Shown here: positions 27,799 through 36,001 of the stretch, one piece after another
Position numbering within the stretch: the first letter of the stretch is position 1
How the letters are laid out: the number at the start of each line of letters is the position of its first letter
Source of the DNA: Winogradskyella alexanderae
GTDB lineage: Bacteria; Bacteroidota; Bacteroidia; Flavobacteriales; Flavobacteriaceae
Length of the DNA stretch: 64,000 nt
Assembly (NCBI RefSeq): GCF_020166335.1
Contig: NZ_JAIUJR010000008.1
Span: 62,001-126,000, forward strand
Direction: 5' to 3'
Translations under genes and position numbers: made by a program
The notes under the pieces: model-generated
Told to the model about the DNA's origin: nothing
Seen by the model: only the letters and a program-made list of their open reading frames with translations
Databases searched by the model: none

Positions 27799-28329
27799 AT
27801 GAAAACTTATTTACCAGCAATTTACTTTTTTATAGGTATGTTATTTTTTTCTTGTTCATCAACTAAAGTTATTTCTGACTTTGATGATACCGCAAATTTT
27901 AAAAGCTACAAAACCTTTGCTTTCTCAAAAGAAGCTAAACAAATTCCAGTTGACGACTTGGTTAAAACCAGAATCCTAAACAGTATTATCTCAAATCTTA
28001 AAAATAAAGGTTTAAGTGAATCCGATACACCAGATATTATAGTTGATCTCGCTGTAAAAACAAAAAACAAAAAAGACTATGCGAATACAAACGTCAATAT
28101 TAGCAGTGTTTGGGGCAAGCGTTGGCGATTTAGAACCGGCATAGGCAAATCTTACAGTAAAGAAATTAACTACAAAGAGGGCACCTTGATTATTAATCTT
28201 ATAGATAAGGCGAAGAATCATCTCGTCTGGAAAGGGTCTGGAACAGATATTGTAAAGACCAAGAACTTAAATAAGGACGCTATCAATGAAGGAATAGGTA
28301 AAATCCTAGAAAGCTATCCATCTTTTTAA
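27799..28329 (+). CDS. DUF4136 lipoprotein
   Basis: The 176-residue protein has a lipoprotein signal (GMLFFSC, Cys20) and the DUF4136 pattern: FDDTANFKSYKTFAFSKEA near the N-terminus, then ILNSIISNLKNKGLSESDTPDIIVDLAVKTK. The C-terminal LIINLIDKAKNHLVWKGSGTDIV and EGIGKILESYP segments complete it. These small periplasmic lipoproteins are widespread in Bacteroidota and of unknown function. It is followed after 41 bp by another exported protein on the same strand. Confidence 0.85.
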   Translation: MKTYLPAIYFFIGMLFFSCSSTKVISDFDDTANFKSYKTFAFSKEAKQIPVDDLVKTRILNSIISNLKNKGLSESDTPDIIVDLAVKTKNKKDYANTNVNISSVWGKRWRFRTGIGKSYSKEINYKEGTLIINLIDKAKNHLVWKGSGTDIVKTKNLNKDAINEGIGKILESYPSF

Positions 28330-28370
28330 TCTGCCTCAACTAAATATTTAGCATCAAAGCCAAGAATATC

Positions 28371-28829
28371 ATGAAAAAATTAGCACTATTTATTAGTATT
28401 TTGTTTTGTTCTTTTCTAACTGCCAGTGCACAATTGGAATACAAAGTTATAACTAGCGTTGAATCTATAGTACCAAGTGGATTAGGGCGGTCTAGACTAA
28501 TATCATCTAATGTTGAACGCGATTACGGCGAGTTTACATCCGAGCGCTCAAGTGATGAAAAAGAAAATAGCAGAAATAAATCAAAACGAAGCGATATTAG
28601 AATAAAAGACTTTGAAGAGACAAAGTTGCTTAATTTTTTTAATCTAGGCGGTATCCGTTTTCAAAATATTGTTGCTAATGATGCGGTAATAAGCTCTAAA
28701 CTTACCTCAATGGCAGAGGACGGCTGGGAACTTGTCTTTGTATCTAGTGCTGTTGAAAGTGATGCTGGAAAGGATGACGGACAAGGGATTTTTATTACGC
28801 GTTATATTTTTAAAAGAAACTTAAACTAA
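28371..28829 (+). CDS. Small exported protein with DUF4177-like C-terminus
   Basis: The 152-residue protein has a signal peptide (1-21, ending TASAQ). A middle part is polar and charged (ERDYGEFTSERSSDEKENSRNKSKRSD), probably disordered. A C-terminal segment (SKLTSMAEDGWELVFVSSAVES, then GIFITRYIFKR) resembles DUF4177-type domains, where 'GWELV' is the hallmark. It probably shares a transcript with the DUF4136 gene and ends at a strong terminator. Function unknown. Confidence 0.6.
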   Translation: MKKLALFISILFCSFLTASAQLEYKVITSVESIVPSGLGRSRLISSNVERDYGEFTSERSSDEKENSRNKSKRSDIRIKDFEETKLLNFFNLGGIRFQNIVANDAVISSKLTSMAEDGWELVFVSSAVESDAGKDDGQGIFITRYIFKRNLN

Positions 28830-28855
28830 AAAGGCTCGCGTTTGCGAGCCTTTTT
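28828..28855. terminator. Bidirectional terminator between the small exported gene and the DAHP synthase gene
   Basis: AAAAAGGCTCGC (28828-28839) pairs with GCGAGCCTTTTT (28844-28855) over a GTTT loop. It is perfectly symmetric and lies between convergent genes, ending the aromatic operon as well. Confidence 0.9.
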
Positions 28856-28865
28856 AAATCCGATT

Positions 28866-29948
28866 CTAGTGATTTATTATCTCTTCTTGGTGATTAATGG
28901 ACTCCTGGTGAATTGCCTTAAACATGCGGAGAATAAATTCTTCACTTAAATTCTTTTCCTCTCCTTCTAAAATCATTTTACCAAGGATTTCGTTCCAACG
29001 TTTAGATTGTAAAACAGCAACGTTGTAATCTTTCTTTAATTGGCCAATATCGTCTGCTACTTTCATACGTTTTCCCAAAATCTCAATTAATTGATGATCA
29101 ATTACATCAATTTTTGTTCTGAGGGTGTTTATTTTATTGTTAAACGCAGCATCATCTCCTGTTTCTTTTCTTATTCTTAAATCCTCAGTGTACTTAATTA
29201 GTGCTTCTGGTGTAATTTGCTGTGCCGCATCACTCCATGCATTATCAGGATCGTGATGGGTTTCTATCATCAGGCCGTCGTAATTAAGGTCTAATGCAGT
29301 TTGACTCAGATCAAAAATTATATCACGCTTTCCTGCAATATGGGAAGGGTCTAAAATTAGAGGTAAATCCGGAAAACGGTTTTGTAAATCTATTGCAATC
29401 TGCCATTCTGGATTATTTCTGTAACGTGTTTTTTCATAGGTTGAAAACCCTCGGTGTATCACGCCTAAATTCTTCACATCTGCTGTGTAAAATCGCTCTA
29501 CAGCCCCTAACCAAAGTGATAAATCTGGATTGACAGGATTTTTAATTAAAACAGGTTTATCAGTACCTCTTAAAGCTTCAGCAATCTCCTGCACAATAAA
29601 AGGACTTACCGTTGTTCTTGCTCCTATCCAAAGCACATCTACATCGTGATTTAAAGCCAGCTCTACATGGTTTGGGTTGGCCACTTCAGTGGTAATCATC
29701 ATTCCAGTCTCTTGCTTTGCCTTTTGCAACCATTTTAAACCTAAAGCTCCTACACCTTCAAAATTGCCAGGACGTGTTCTAGGTTTCCAAATACCTGCTC
29801 TAAAAATAGTAGCATCACTATCTTTTAGTTGATGGGCTATATTTAAAACCTGTTCCTCTGTTTCTGCACTGCATGGTCCTGCAATTACAAGCGGATGCTC
29901 TAAGTTAAAGGCATCTAACCAGTTTCTCAATTCCTTTTTATTTTCCAT
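28866..29948 (-). CDS. Bifunctional DAHP synthase / chorismate mutase
   Basis: The 360-residue protein joins a DAHP synthase domain (about 10-250) to a C-terminal chorismate mutase type II (AroQ) domain (about 265-345). The synthase part shows VIAGPCSAETEEQVL, IFRAGIWKPRTRPGNFEGVG, VLIKNPVNPDLSLWLGAVER and LILDPSHIAGKRD. The mutase part shows LRTKIDVIDHQLIEILGKRMKVADDIGQLKK and the basic SKRWNEIL. It catalyses the first step of aromatic synthesis and the chorismate-to-prephenate branch, a fusion typical of Bacteroidota. It is the last gene of the four-gene operon under leader-peptide control. Confidence 0.93.
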   Translation of the reverse strand: MENKKELRNWLDAFNLEHPLVIAGPCSAETEEQVLNIAHQLKDSDATIFRAGIWKPRTRPGNFEGVGALGLKWLQKAKQETGMMITTEVANPNHVELALNHDVDVLWIGARTTVSPFIVQEIAEALRGTDKPVLIKNPVNPDLSLWLGAVERFYTADVKNLGVIHRGFSTYEKTRYRNNPEWQIAIDLQNRFPDLPLILDPSHIAGKRDIIFDLSQTALDLNYDGLMIETHHDPDNAWSDAAQQITPEALIKYTEDLRIRKETGDDAAFNNKINTLRTKIDVIDHQLIEILGKRMKVADDIGQLKKDYNVAVLQSKRWNEILGKMILEGEEKNLSEEFILRMFKAIHQESINHQEEIINH

Positions 29949-29975
29949 TTTGCTATTTTTCTCTTTTTCTAATTT

Positions 29976-30827
29976 TTATTTTATTCCGTTTAAAATATGT
30001 TTAATGTGGTTGGCATCTTCCATTTCTTTAAAAACTGCCTCAAAATCTTCATTTTCCATTAGTTTTTTAAAGTGCTTTAGGTTAGAAATGTATTCATCCA
30101 AAGTCTCAATAACATTTGTTTTGTTTTGTTGAAAAATTGGTGTCCACATAGCTGGAGAGCTTTTGGCAAGCCTCACTGTACTTTCAAAACCACTGCCTGC
30201 CATATCGAAAATATCCCTTTCGTTTTTCTCTTTTTCAATAACTGTTTTTCCTAACATAAATGAACTGATATGAGATAAATGCGAAACATAGGCAATGTGC
30301 TTGTCATGTGCCTTGGGATTCATATATCTTATTCGCATTCCCAAATCTGAAAACAATTTTAATGCGCGTTCCTGTAGCTTAAAGGCTGTGTCTTCAACTT
30401 CACAAATTATATTAGTTTTGTTTTTATAAAGCCCCTTAATTGCGGCTTTTGGTCCAGAGAATTCAGTTCCTGCTATTGGATGTGCAGCCAAATAATTCCT
30501 TCGCCTAGGATGATTTTTAACCTGAAGGCAAATGTCTTCCTTTGTAGAGCCAGCATCAAAAACTATGGTTTCTTCAGAAATGTTATCAAGTACTTCTGGT
30601 AATACGTTTAATGTTGCATCTACAGGTATAGCAATAACAACTAAATCTGCAGATTTTAAATCTTGTAATGATGCTTCTGCATCAATTATACCGACTTCTT
30701 TAGCTTCTTGTAAGTGACTTTTATTTGTATCTATACCAAAAATCTTACAATTAGGGTAAATTCCTTTGATGTCTAAAGCAAAGCTCCCTCCAATTAAACC
30801 AACTCCTATTACAAATACACTATTCAT
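29976..30827 (-). CDS. tyrA: Prephenate dehydrogenase
   Basis: The 283-residue NAD-dependent enzyme oxidatively decarboxylates prephenate to 4-hydroxyphenylpyruvate for tyrosine. It has an N-terminal Rossmann fingerprint VIGVGLIGGSFALDI, then DAGSTKEDIC, HPIAGTEFSGPKAA (catalytic His) and SHLSHISSF. It lacks a fused chorismate mutase, which is supplied by the next gene. It lies 5 bp after the aminotransferase gene and 27 bp before the DAHP synthase gene. Confidence 0.93.
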   Translation of the reverse strand: MNSVFVIGVGLIGGSFALDIKGIYPNCKIFGIDTNKSHLQEAKEVGIIDAEASLQDLKSADLVVIAIPVDATLNVLPEVLDNISEETIVFDAGSTKEDICLQVKNHPRRRNYLAAHPIAGTEFSGPKAAIKGLYKNKTNIICEVEDTAFKLQERALKLFSDLGMRIRYMNPKAHDKHIAYVSHLSHISSFMLGKTVIEKEKNERDIFDMAGSGFESTVRLAKSSPAMWTPIFQQNKTNVIETLDEYISNLKHFKKLMENEDFEAVFKEMEDANHIKHILNGIK

Positions 30828-30832
30828 AGCAT

Positions 30833-31975
30833 CTATACTCTAGCAATAGCCTCCTCAATTAATTCTTCTGAAGCACATAAGGAAAACCTTATGTAACCCT
30901 CCCCATTACTTCCAAAAACCGTACCTGGTGTAATAAATATGGAATGTTCTTTTAGTACCAAATCTGTAAATTCTTCAGACTTTAAATGCGGCGGCAATTT
31001 AGCCCAAACGAACATACCAGATGTATCTTTGTCATAAGTACAGTTTAAATCTGTTGCTAATTTCCAAATAAGCTCTCTTCTTTGTTGGTAAACACTGTTT
31101 AAACTTACAAACCATAAATCAGAACATTTTAAAGCTTCGATTGCTCCTTTTTGTACGCCATAAAACATGCCAGAATCCATATTACTCTTTACTTGTAAAA
31201 CGGCCTTAACAAAATCGTAATTCCCAACCAGCATACCAACACGCCAACCTGCCATATTGAATGTTTTGCTGAGCGAATTTAACTCTATACACACATCTTT
31301 AGCATTTCGATATCGCATTATACTTATTGGTTTGTCATTTAAAATAAAACTGTATGGATTATCATTTACAATTAAAATATTATGGCGTTTGCCAAATGCA
31401 ATTACTTCGTCATAAAATTTATTTGTTGCCTTTGCACCTGTTGGCATGTGCGGATAACTAATCCACATTATCTTAACCTTACTTAGATCCAGACGTTCTA
31501 AGGCTATAAAATCTGGCAACCAATTTGTGTCCTCTGTTAAATCATAATAAACGGGGCTTGCCTCTATGAGCTTAGTTACTGCAGCATAAGTAGGGTAACC
31601 AGGATTTGGAACCAACACCTCATCTCCTGGGTTTAGAAATGCCATGGAGATATGCATTATCCCTTCTTTACTTCCTAAAAGAGGTAGTATTTCTGTTTGT
31701 GAACTTAGGTTTACTTTATACCTCTTCTTATAAAAGTTCGCAATCTCATCTCTTAATTCCGGTAAACCTTGATAGCTTTGGTATTTGTGTGCTCCTTCAT
31801 CTGCAAGACTATCCTGCAGTACTGATGTCGCTTTAATTGGTGGTTCTAGATCAGGACTACCAATTCCTAAATTGATAATAGGTTTTCCCTGAGACTTTAA
31901 AAACGCAACTTCTCTTAATTTTTTGGAGAAATAGTATTCTTCTACATTTTTTAATCGATTTGCAACTTCAATCAT
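30833..31975 (-). CDS. Class I/II PLP-dependent aminotransferase (aromatic pathway)
   Basis: The 380-residue fold-type I aminotransferase carries the PLP lysine in ELNSLSKTFNMAGWRVGM, the cofactor-phosphate region LLGSKEGI, the Asn/Asp contacts in VNDNPYSFIL, and the substrate-binding arginine in EGYIRFSLC. From its place between prephenate dehydratase and prephenate dehydrogenase it most likely makes phenylalanine and tyrosine from the corresponding keto acids, though the fold alone also fits aspartate or diaminopimelate transaminases. It overlaps the pheA stop by 4 bp. Confidence 0.88.
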   Translation of the reverse strand: MIEVANRLKNVEEYYFSKKLREVAFLKSQGKPIINLGIGSPDLEPPIKATSVLQDSLADEGAHKYQSYQGLPELRDEIANFYKKRYKVNLSSQTEILPLLGSKEGIMHISMAFLNPGDEVLVPNPGYPTYAAVTKLIEASPVYYDLTEDTNWLPDFIALERLDLSKVKIMWISYPHMPTGAKATNKFYDEVIAFGKRHNILIVNDNPYSFILNDKPISIMRYRNAKDVCIELNSLSKTFNMAGWRVGMLVGNYDFVKAVLQVKSNMDSGMFYGVQKGAIEALKCSDLWFVSLNSVYQQRRELIWKLATDLNCTYDKDTSGMFVWAKLPPHLKSEEFTDLVLKEHSIFITPGTVFGSNGEGYIRFSLCASEELIEEAIARV

Positions 31976-32799
31976 AATCTCGCATTTTTATATTCTCCTA
32001 ATATTTTAAAGTCTTCGGCCATAAGGGTTATAATAGATTTTGCCTTGGCGTAATCATCATACGTATCAAAAGTCACATCGACAAAAAAAGCATACTTCCA
32101 AGGTGTATCAATTTTTGGCAAGGATTGTATTTTGGTTAAATTAAGCTTGCAATCACTCATAACATTGAGGAGGGTTGCCAAGCTCCCTCGCTTGTGATCT
32201 AAAATAAACTTTAAGGATGCCTTATTAAGTAATTGAGGATTTATAAACGGACTCTCTCGTTTTACAATTACAAAGCGCGTTTCGTTGTGTTTAATTGTTT
32301 GAATACTTTCTGCTAGGATATTAAGACCAAACATCAATGCCGCATTTTTACTTGCGATTGCTGCAACACCATGCGTATTTTCCTCAGAAATTAGCCGCGC
32401 AACATCTGCCGTATCCTTGGCTTCTACAAGTTTGATATGTGGATAATTTTTTAGGAATTCCTTGCACTGCAATAATGCCATGGGATGAGAATGAACCTCC
32501 TTAATATCGTTAATAGAATGACCATTTAATGCCATAAGATTATGTTGAATATCTAGAAAGTACTCACCTACAATCTTTAAATTGTTCTTATCCAACAAGG
32601 CATAGTTTGGCAAAATAGATCCTGCAATAGAGTTTTCCAGTGCCATAACGATATCATCCGTTTTACCATTTAATAAATTATCTACAGCACTGTCAAAAGA
32701 CATGCATTCAATTACATTATCACTTCCATTAAAGTAGTGCCGCACCACTTCATGATGGAAAGAACCTCTTATTCCTTGTATTGCTATTGGCTTGCTCAT
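31972..32799 (-). CDS. pheA: Prephenate dehydratase
   Basis: The 275-residue enzyme converts prephenate to phenylpyruvate. The catalytic domain shows GIRGSFHHEVVRHYF, VMALENSIAGSI, SHPMALLQC and the NETRF motif (here HNETRFVIV). A C-terminal ACT domain (about 190-265, LDHKRGSLATLLNVMSDCKLNLTKIQS) probably gives phenylalanine feedback inhibition. It is not fused to chorismate mutase. Its ATG directly follows the U-tract of a terminator hairpin that ends a leader-peptide region, so its operon appears to be controlled by transcription attenuation. Confidence 0.94.
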   Translation of the reverse strand: MSKPIAIQGIRGSFHHEVVRHYFNGSDNVIECMSFDSAVDNLLNGKTDDIVMALENSIAGSILPNYALLDKNNLKIVGEYFLDIQHNLMALNGHSINDIKEVHSHPMALLQCKEFLKNYPHIKLVEAKDTADVARLISEENTHGVAAIASKNAALMFGLNILAESIQTIKHNETRFVIVKRESPFINPQLLNKASLKFILDHKRGSLATLLNVMSDCKLNLTKIQSLPKIDTPWKYAFFVDVTFDTYDDYAKAKSIITLMAEDFKILGEYKNARL

Positions 32800-32802
32800 A
32801 AT

Positions 32803-32831
32803 AAAAAAGTCCCGATTAAATCGAGACTTTT
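32803..32831 (-). terminator. Attenuator: terminator hairpin of the aromatic-operon leader
   Basis: On the minus strand AAAAGTCTCGAT (32831-32820) pairs with ATCGGGACTTTT (32816-32805) over a 3-nt loop, with one G-U pair. It is followed by a T run that stops 3 nt before the pheA ATG. Its 5' arm (AAGTCTCG, 32829-32822) can instead pair with CGAGGCTT (32867-32860) at the end of the leader peptide ORF, forming an antiterminator. Confidence 0.82.
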
Positions 32832-32857
32832 ATAATTATATTTTTCAATTAAACATA

Positions 32858-32929
32858 CTAAGCCTCGCTCCTTTTGCTAAAAAAGAAATAAAACCAGCTG
32901 TAATATGTTTGCGTATTATTCATTGTCAT
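32858..32929 (-). CDS. Aromatic amino-acid leader peptide (23 residues)
   Basis: An ORF too short for ordinary gene calling begins with ATG at 32929 (or in-frame ATG at 32923) and ends with TAG at 32860-32858. Its residues 9-17 are YYSWFYFFF: three Tyr, one Trp and four Phe in nine codons, eight aromatic residues of 23 in total. It lies 59 bp upstream of pheA, just before a terminator hairpin. This is the hallmark of a ribosome-stalling leader peptide that senses charged tRNA-Phe, tRNA-Tyr and tRNA-Trp. A stall in the aromatic run would leave CGAGGCTT (32867-32860) free for the antiterminator; a ribosome at the stop codon would cover it and allow termination. Translation itself is inferred. 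Confidence 0.82.
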   Translation of the reverse strand: MTMNNTQTYYSWFYFFFSKRSEA

Positions 32930-32939
32930 TATTCTGTCG

Positions 32940-32947
32940 CTAAAGTA
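32940..32947 (-). promoter_or_regulatory. Candidate -7 box of the aromatic operon
   Basis: Minus-strand TACTTTAG (32947-32940) matches the Bacteroidota -7 consensus TAnnTTTG except for one base. It would start transcription about 4-12 nt before the leader peptide start codon. No TTG at standard -33 spacing was found, so this is weak. Confidence 0.3.
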
Positions 32948-33048
32948 AATAATATTTTTACAATTAAAAATTGAAAGCATTTTTTTTGAATAATAATTGA
33001 AATTTTTAAACATTTATAAATAACTATAGGTCTAAATTTTAGATTACT

Positions 33049-33056
33049 TACTTTTG
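33049..33056 (+). promoter_or_regulatory. Candidate -7 box of gldA
   Basis: TACTTTTG matches TAnnTTTG exactly, 16 nt upstream of the gldA ATG. No clear TTG element at -33 was seen. Confidence 0.4.
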
Positions 33057-33072
33057 AATAAACACTGATAAA

Positions 33073-33966
33073 ATGTCTATTGAGGTCACAAATATTACAA
33101 AGCGCTATAAAAATCAAAAAGCTTTACATAACGTTTCATTTAAGGTAAATGATGCTGAAATTGTTGGATTTCTAGGTCCTAATGGCGCGGGTAAGTCTAC
33201 AATGATGAAAATCTTAACAACCTATATAAATGCAAATGAGGGTAAAGCAAAAGTAAATGGGTATGATGTTATTAATAATAAAAAAAATGTACAGCAAAGT
33301 GTTGGCTATTTACCAGAGCACAATCCTCTTTATATCGAATTATATGTAAAGGAATACCTTAATTTTAATGCTGATGTCTACGGTGTACCCAAATCTAGGA
33401 TTAATGAGGTTATTGAACTTACTGGATTAACGCCTGAAGCACACAAAAAAATAAGTCAATTATCCAAGGGCTACAGGCAGCGCGTAGGATTGGCAAATGC
33501 ATTGCTACATAATCCTGATGTCTTAATTCTCGATGAACCAACGACAGGTCTAGATCCAAACCAGCTTGTTGAAATTAGAAACTTGATTAAATCCATAGGG
33601 AAAGAGAAAACGGTATTTCTATCTACTCATATCATGCAAGAGGTGGAAGCCATGTGCGATCGTGTGATTATAATTAACAAAGGTGAAGTTGTTGCAGACA
33701 AATACCTGAAAGATTTAAGAGATGGCCAGGAGCAAATTGTTGTCGTAGAATTTGATTACCGCGTTGAAGATGCGTTTCTGCTAAAACTACCAAAAGTTAA
33801 ATCTGTAAAAAACACTACTGGGTTTGTTTATGAAATTACATTTACCACAAAGGAAGACATGAGATCGTATGTCTTTGATTTTGCCCATGATAACGCACTT
33901 AAAATTTTACAGCTCAATCAAAAGAATGCAAGCTTAGAGAGTTTGTTTAGGGATTTGACTAATTAA
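33073..33966 (+). CDS. gldA: Gliding-motility ABC transporter ATP-binding protein GldA
   Basis: The 297-residue ABC ATPase has Walker A GPNGAGKSTMMKI (about 35-47), the ABC signature LSKGYRQRVGLANALL, Walker B DVLILDEPTTGLD and the H-loop STHIMQEVEAM. The VGYLPEHNPLYIELYVKEYLNFNADVYG segment and C-terminal domain match GldA of Flavobacteriia. GldA works with GldF/GldG, which are not in this window, and is needed for gliding in Flavobacterium johnsoniae. Its 3' end overlaps the convergent 33959-34702 gene by 8 bp. A generic ABC-2 type ATPase is the alternative. Confidence 0.82.
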   Translation: MSIEVTNITKRYKNQKALHNVSFKVNDAEIVGFLGPNGAGKSTMMKILTTYINANEGKAKVNGYDVINNKKNVQQSVGYLPEHNPLYIELYVKEYLNFNADVYGVPKSRINEVIELTGLTPEAHKKISQLSKGYRQRVGLANALLHNPDVLILDEPTTGLDPNQLVEIRNLIKSIGKEKTVFLSTHIMQEVEAMCDRVIIINKGEVVADKYLKDLRDGQEQIVVVEFDYRVEDAFLLKLPKVKSVKNTTGFVYEITFTTKEDMRSYVFDFAHDNALKILQLNQKNASLESLFRDLTN

Positions 33967-34702
33967 ACAGCAGAGTACCAGTATAAAGAATACTAACATC
34001 TACCATAGGTGGCTCATTTAATGAAATTACATCTCCTGTCCCTCGTATTACACCAGTCAGAGACTGCTGTGGATTTATAATCATATCGTTGCTACCACGA
34101 TGATTTATATCAACGTCTTGAGCAATGAGATTCTGGCCTTCAAACCTACCTGAGCCTGAAAAAAATCCTATGAACAATTCATCGACTTCCCCTTCTATGT
34201 AGAAGAAGGAGATATTGTTTGATATTATGGATAGTTGTTGTGCATCAATTTGCATTCTGAAATCGCCAACAGTAAACTCACTACCACCATTAAAATCCTC
34301 AGACTGTAAGGTTAGATCTGTAAAATTAAGAATACCATCAGACGACACATCATACTGTGAGGATGTTCTAATTTCCGACAAATCCGGAGCCTCCACATAA
34401 ACCTTTGTGATACCAAAATCTCTCACAAAATTGCAGGTATTGTTATCTGTTAAAATTAAACGATTACCTATTACTTCAACTTCAACATCATTTAGTAAGT
34501 TTTCTCCTGTTTCAACCGTTACTTTATAATCCTGTGCTTGCTTAATTATCAATTCAATATCTCTATTGACCAAAATCTCGTCAAAATCTGTCACCTCAAC
34601 CTCAACTTGTATAATGTCTCCTGAGGTCTGGAAACAATCGTTTGCACTTTCGCTATCACAGGCAAATAATAACACTATGGCTATGTAAATAATTCTTTTC
34701 AT
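33959..34702 (-). CDS. Lipoprotein with head-GIN (DUF2807) auto-transporter adhesin-like domain
   Basis: The 247-residue protein has a short lipoprotein signal (IVLLFAC, Cys15). A DUF2807 'head GIN' beta-helix domain follows (FDEILVNRDIELIIKQAQDYKVTVETGENLL, then LTLQSEDFNGGSEFTVGDF and DVDINHRGSNDMIINPQQSLTGVIRGTGDV). These domains are common in Bacteroidota envelope proteins, with an adhesin-like or sensory role suggested but not proven. It is coupled to the upstream deacylase gene by a 4-bp overlap and overlaps gldA tail-to-tail. Confidence 0.82.
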   Translation of the reverse strand: MKRIIYIAIVLLFACDSESANDCFQTSGDIIQVEVEVTDFDEILVNRDIELIIKQAQDYKVTVETGENLLNDVEVEVIGNRLILTDNNTCNFVRDFGITKVYVEAPDLSEIRTSSQYDVSSDGILNFTDLTLQSEDFNGGSEFTVGDFRMQIDAQQLSIISNNISFFYIEGEVDELFIGFFSGSGRFEGQNLIAQDVDINHRGSNDMIINPQQSLTGVIRGTGDVISLNEPPMVDVSILYTGTLLFN

Positions 34703-35799
34703 AATCTAACACCTATACCAAATTCTACTGCTTCAGCTTTTGCACCATGTGATTTTAAGGTAATTGCTCCAAATAGTTTATCACCAAAATAGCGTTTTAA
34801 TCCAATACGTATGTAGGTTCTACCCTCAAAATCAAATGGGTAGTAAATGTAATACCCCAATTGTGTTTCAACGGACATTTTATTGATGAACAACTCGTGC
34901 CCTGCAAATAGCCCAACACGTCTATAATCTTCATCTCCAGTTACATTTTCCTCTGGAAATGAAACAGACTGATAATAAATCAACTCTTTTAAAAAGTTGG
35001 CAAAAAAAGCATCCACACCAATCTGAACTGCACTTACATGACTTAATCGTTTATCTGCATATGCGGATAGTACATAAAATGGAAATTGGCCACTATTAAT
35101 CACATCACTCTCATTTATGCCAGTTCTAAAGGCAAGATTATAGCGGATCGGTTCTGTATATGTTTTCCCTTGTTCGTTTTCATTATAAATCAACTCCCTT
35201 TCACTTTGAGACAAATCATAGGTTAGACCAACGTTTAAAGCTATGGTATTAATACTTGTATTTGGTGCTTTAACATTAGCATTAGAATAATGAATTAAGG
35301 ACAATCCACCTTGCACACCAATACGCCTAAAAACGTTGTCTTTCTTATAATTTATCATAAGATAAGTTGAACTCAAAAACCGAGATCCAAAAGCGATATT
35401 CTTTGGGTTTTTGGTCTTGTCATAGGGATTAGTGTTATAAGCAATCCCTTGTGCCACGCGAAGCGATAGGTGTCTTTTAAAAAAGTAGAAATTATAATGA
35501 GCATACAATCCAAAATTATCACCAAGTCGCTCGTCTACTAAGTCTTGAAAAATGAACGAGGCTCCGTAATCGGGAAAATTATAACGTTGTTCCCAAGCCT
35601 CATCCCCAAAAGTCTTTTTGTTCCAGCTGAAAATAAATCCCTGAGGTCTGCCACTAATTAAGTGCAAAATATCTGTATTGTGAAGTGCAATATTACCAGT
35701 GAAATAATTGAGGTCCAAATAAGTCTCTGAAGCCTTTTGACTTTGAGAAAAAACCATACAACTCAACAGAAAAAAAAGGAAACTAAGCCTTTGCCTCAT
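34699..35799 (-). CDS. PagL-like acyloxyacyl hydrolase (lipid A deacylase family)
   Basis: The 366-residue outer-membrane protein has a signal peptide ending MVFSQ and a beta-barrel body. The segment GLSLIHYSNANVKAPNTSINTIALNVG fits the conserved His-x-Ser plus Asn-rich region of PagL/acyloxyacyl hydrolases (PF09411), where H and S are catalytic for removing a 3-O acyl chain from lipid A. YNFPDYGASFIFQD and GIAYNTNPYDKTKNPKNIAFGS support the family. It is longer than PagL of enterics, as usual for Bacteroidota homologues. It begins a two-gene operon with the head-GIN lipoprotein. Confidence 0.82.
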   Translation of the reverse strand: MRQRLSFLFFLLSCMVFSQSQKASETYLDLNYFTGNIALHNTDILHLISGRPQGFIFSWNKKTFGDEAWEQRYNFPDYGASFIFQDLVDERLGDNFGLYAHYNFYFFKRHLSLRVAQGIAYNTNPYDKTKNPKNIAFGSRFLSSTYLMINYKKDNVFRRIGVQGGLSLIHYSNANVKAPNTSINTIALNVGLTYDLSQSERELIYNENEQGKTYTEPIRYNLAFRTGINESDVINSGQFPFYVLSAYADKRLSHVSAVQIGVDAFFANFLKELIYYQSVSFPEENVTGDEDYRRVGLFAGHELFINKMSVETQLGYYIYYPFDFEGRTYIRIGLKRYFGDKLFGAITLKSHGAKAEAVEFGIGVRL

Positions 35800-35883
35800 A
35801 GATAACTAATAAGTCGTAAAAATAAATGTTTTTATTTAAGAGTATCTTAAGCAATTAAGGTTTTCTGTTATCATTTTAATATG

Positions 35884-35891
35884 TATTTTTG
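35884..35891 (+). promoter_or_regulatory. -7 box of metK
   Basis: TATTTTTG matches TAnnTTTG exactly. Transcription would begin near 35897, just before the riboswitch-like fold that starts at about 35902. Confidence 0.5.
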
Positions 35892-35901
35892 CCTCGAAAA
35901 T

Positions 35902-35954
35902 TAGAGGAATGATTTGACTGATTGCAACCTCTGGAAAAAATGCTAAAGACAGTG
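35902..35954 (+). ncRNA. SAM-II-type riboswitch upstream of metK
   Basis: P1 is AGAGG (35903-35907) with CCTCT (35928-35932). The loop reads GATTTGACTGATTGCAA, very close to the GATTTAAC...TTGCAA of known SAM-II RNAs. ACTG in that loop (35917-35920) can pair with CAGT (35950-35953), giving the H-type pseudoknot. The joining strand AAAAAATGCTAAAG carries the conserved A-rich and GCTAAA parts of the class. The position directly before S-adenosylmethionine synthetase fits feedback by SAM. The aptamer ends 48 nt before the ATG, so the usual direct masking of a nearby ribosome site is not obvious. The class call is by eye. Confidence 0.8.
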
Positions 35955-36001
35955 TTAACTTTCCCAACAATTACGTCAAATCCATAGATAAAATTAATTA
36001 T

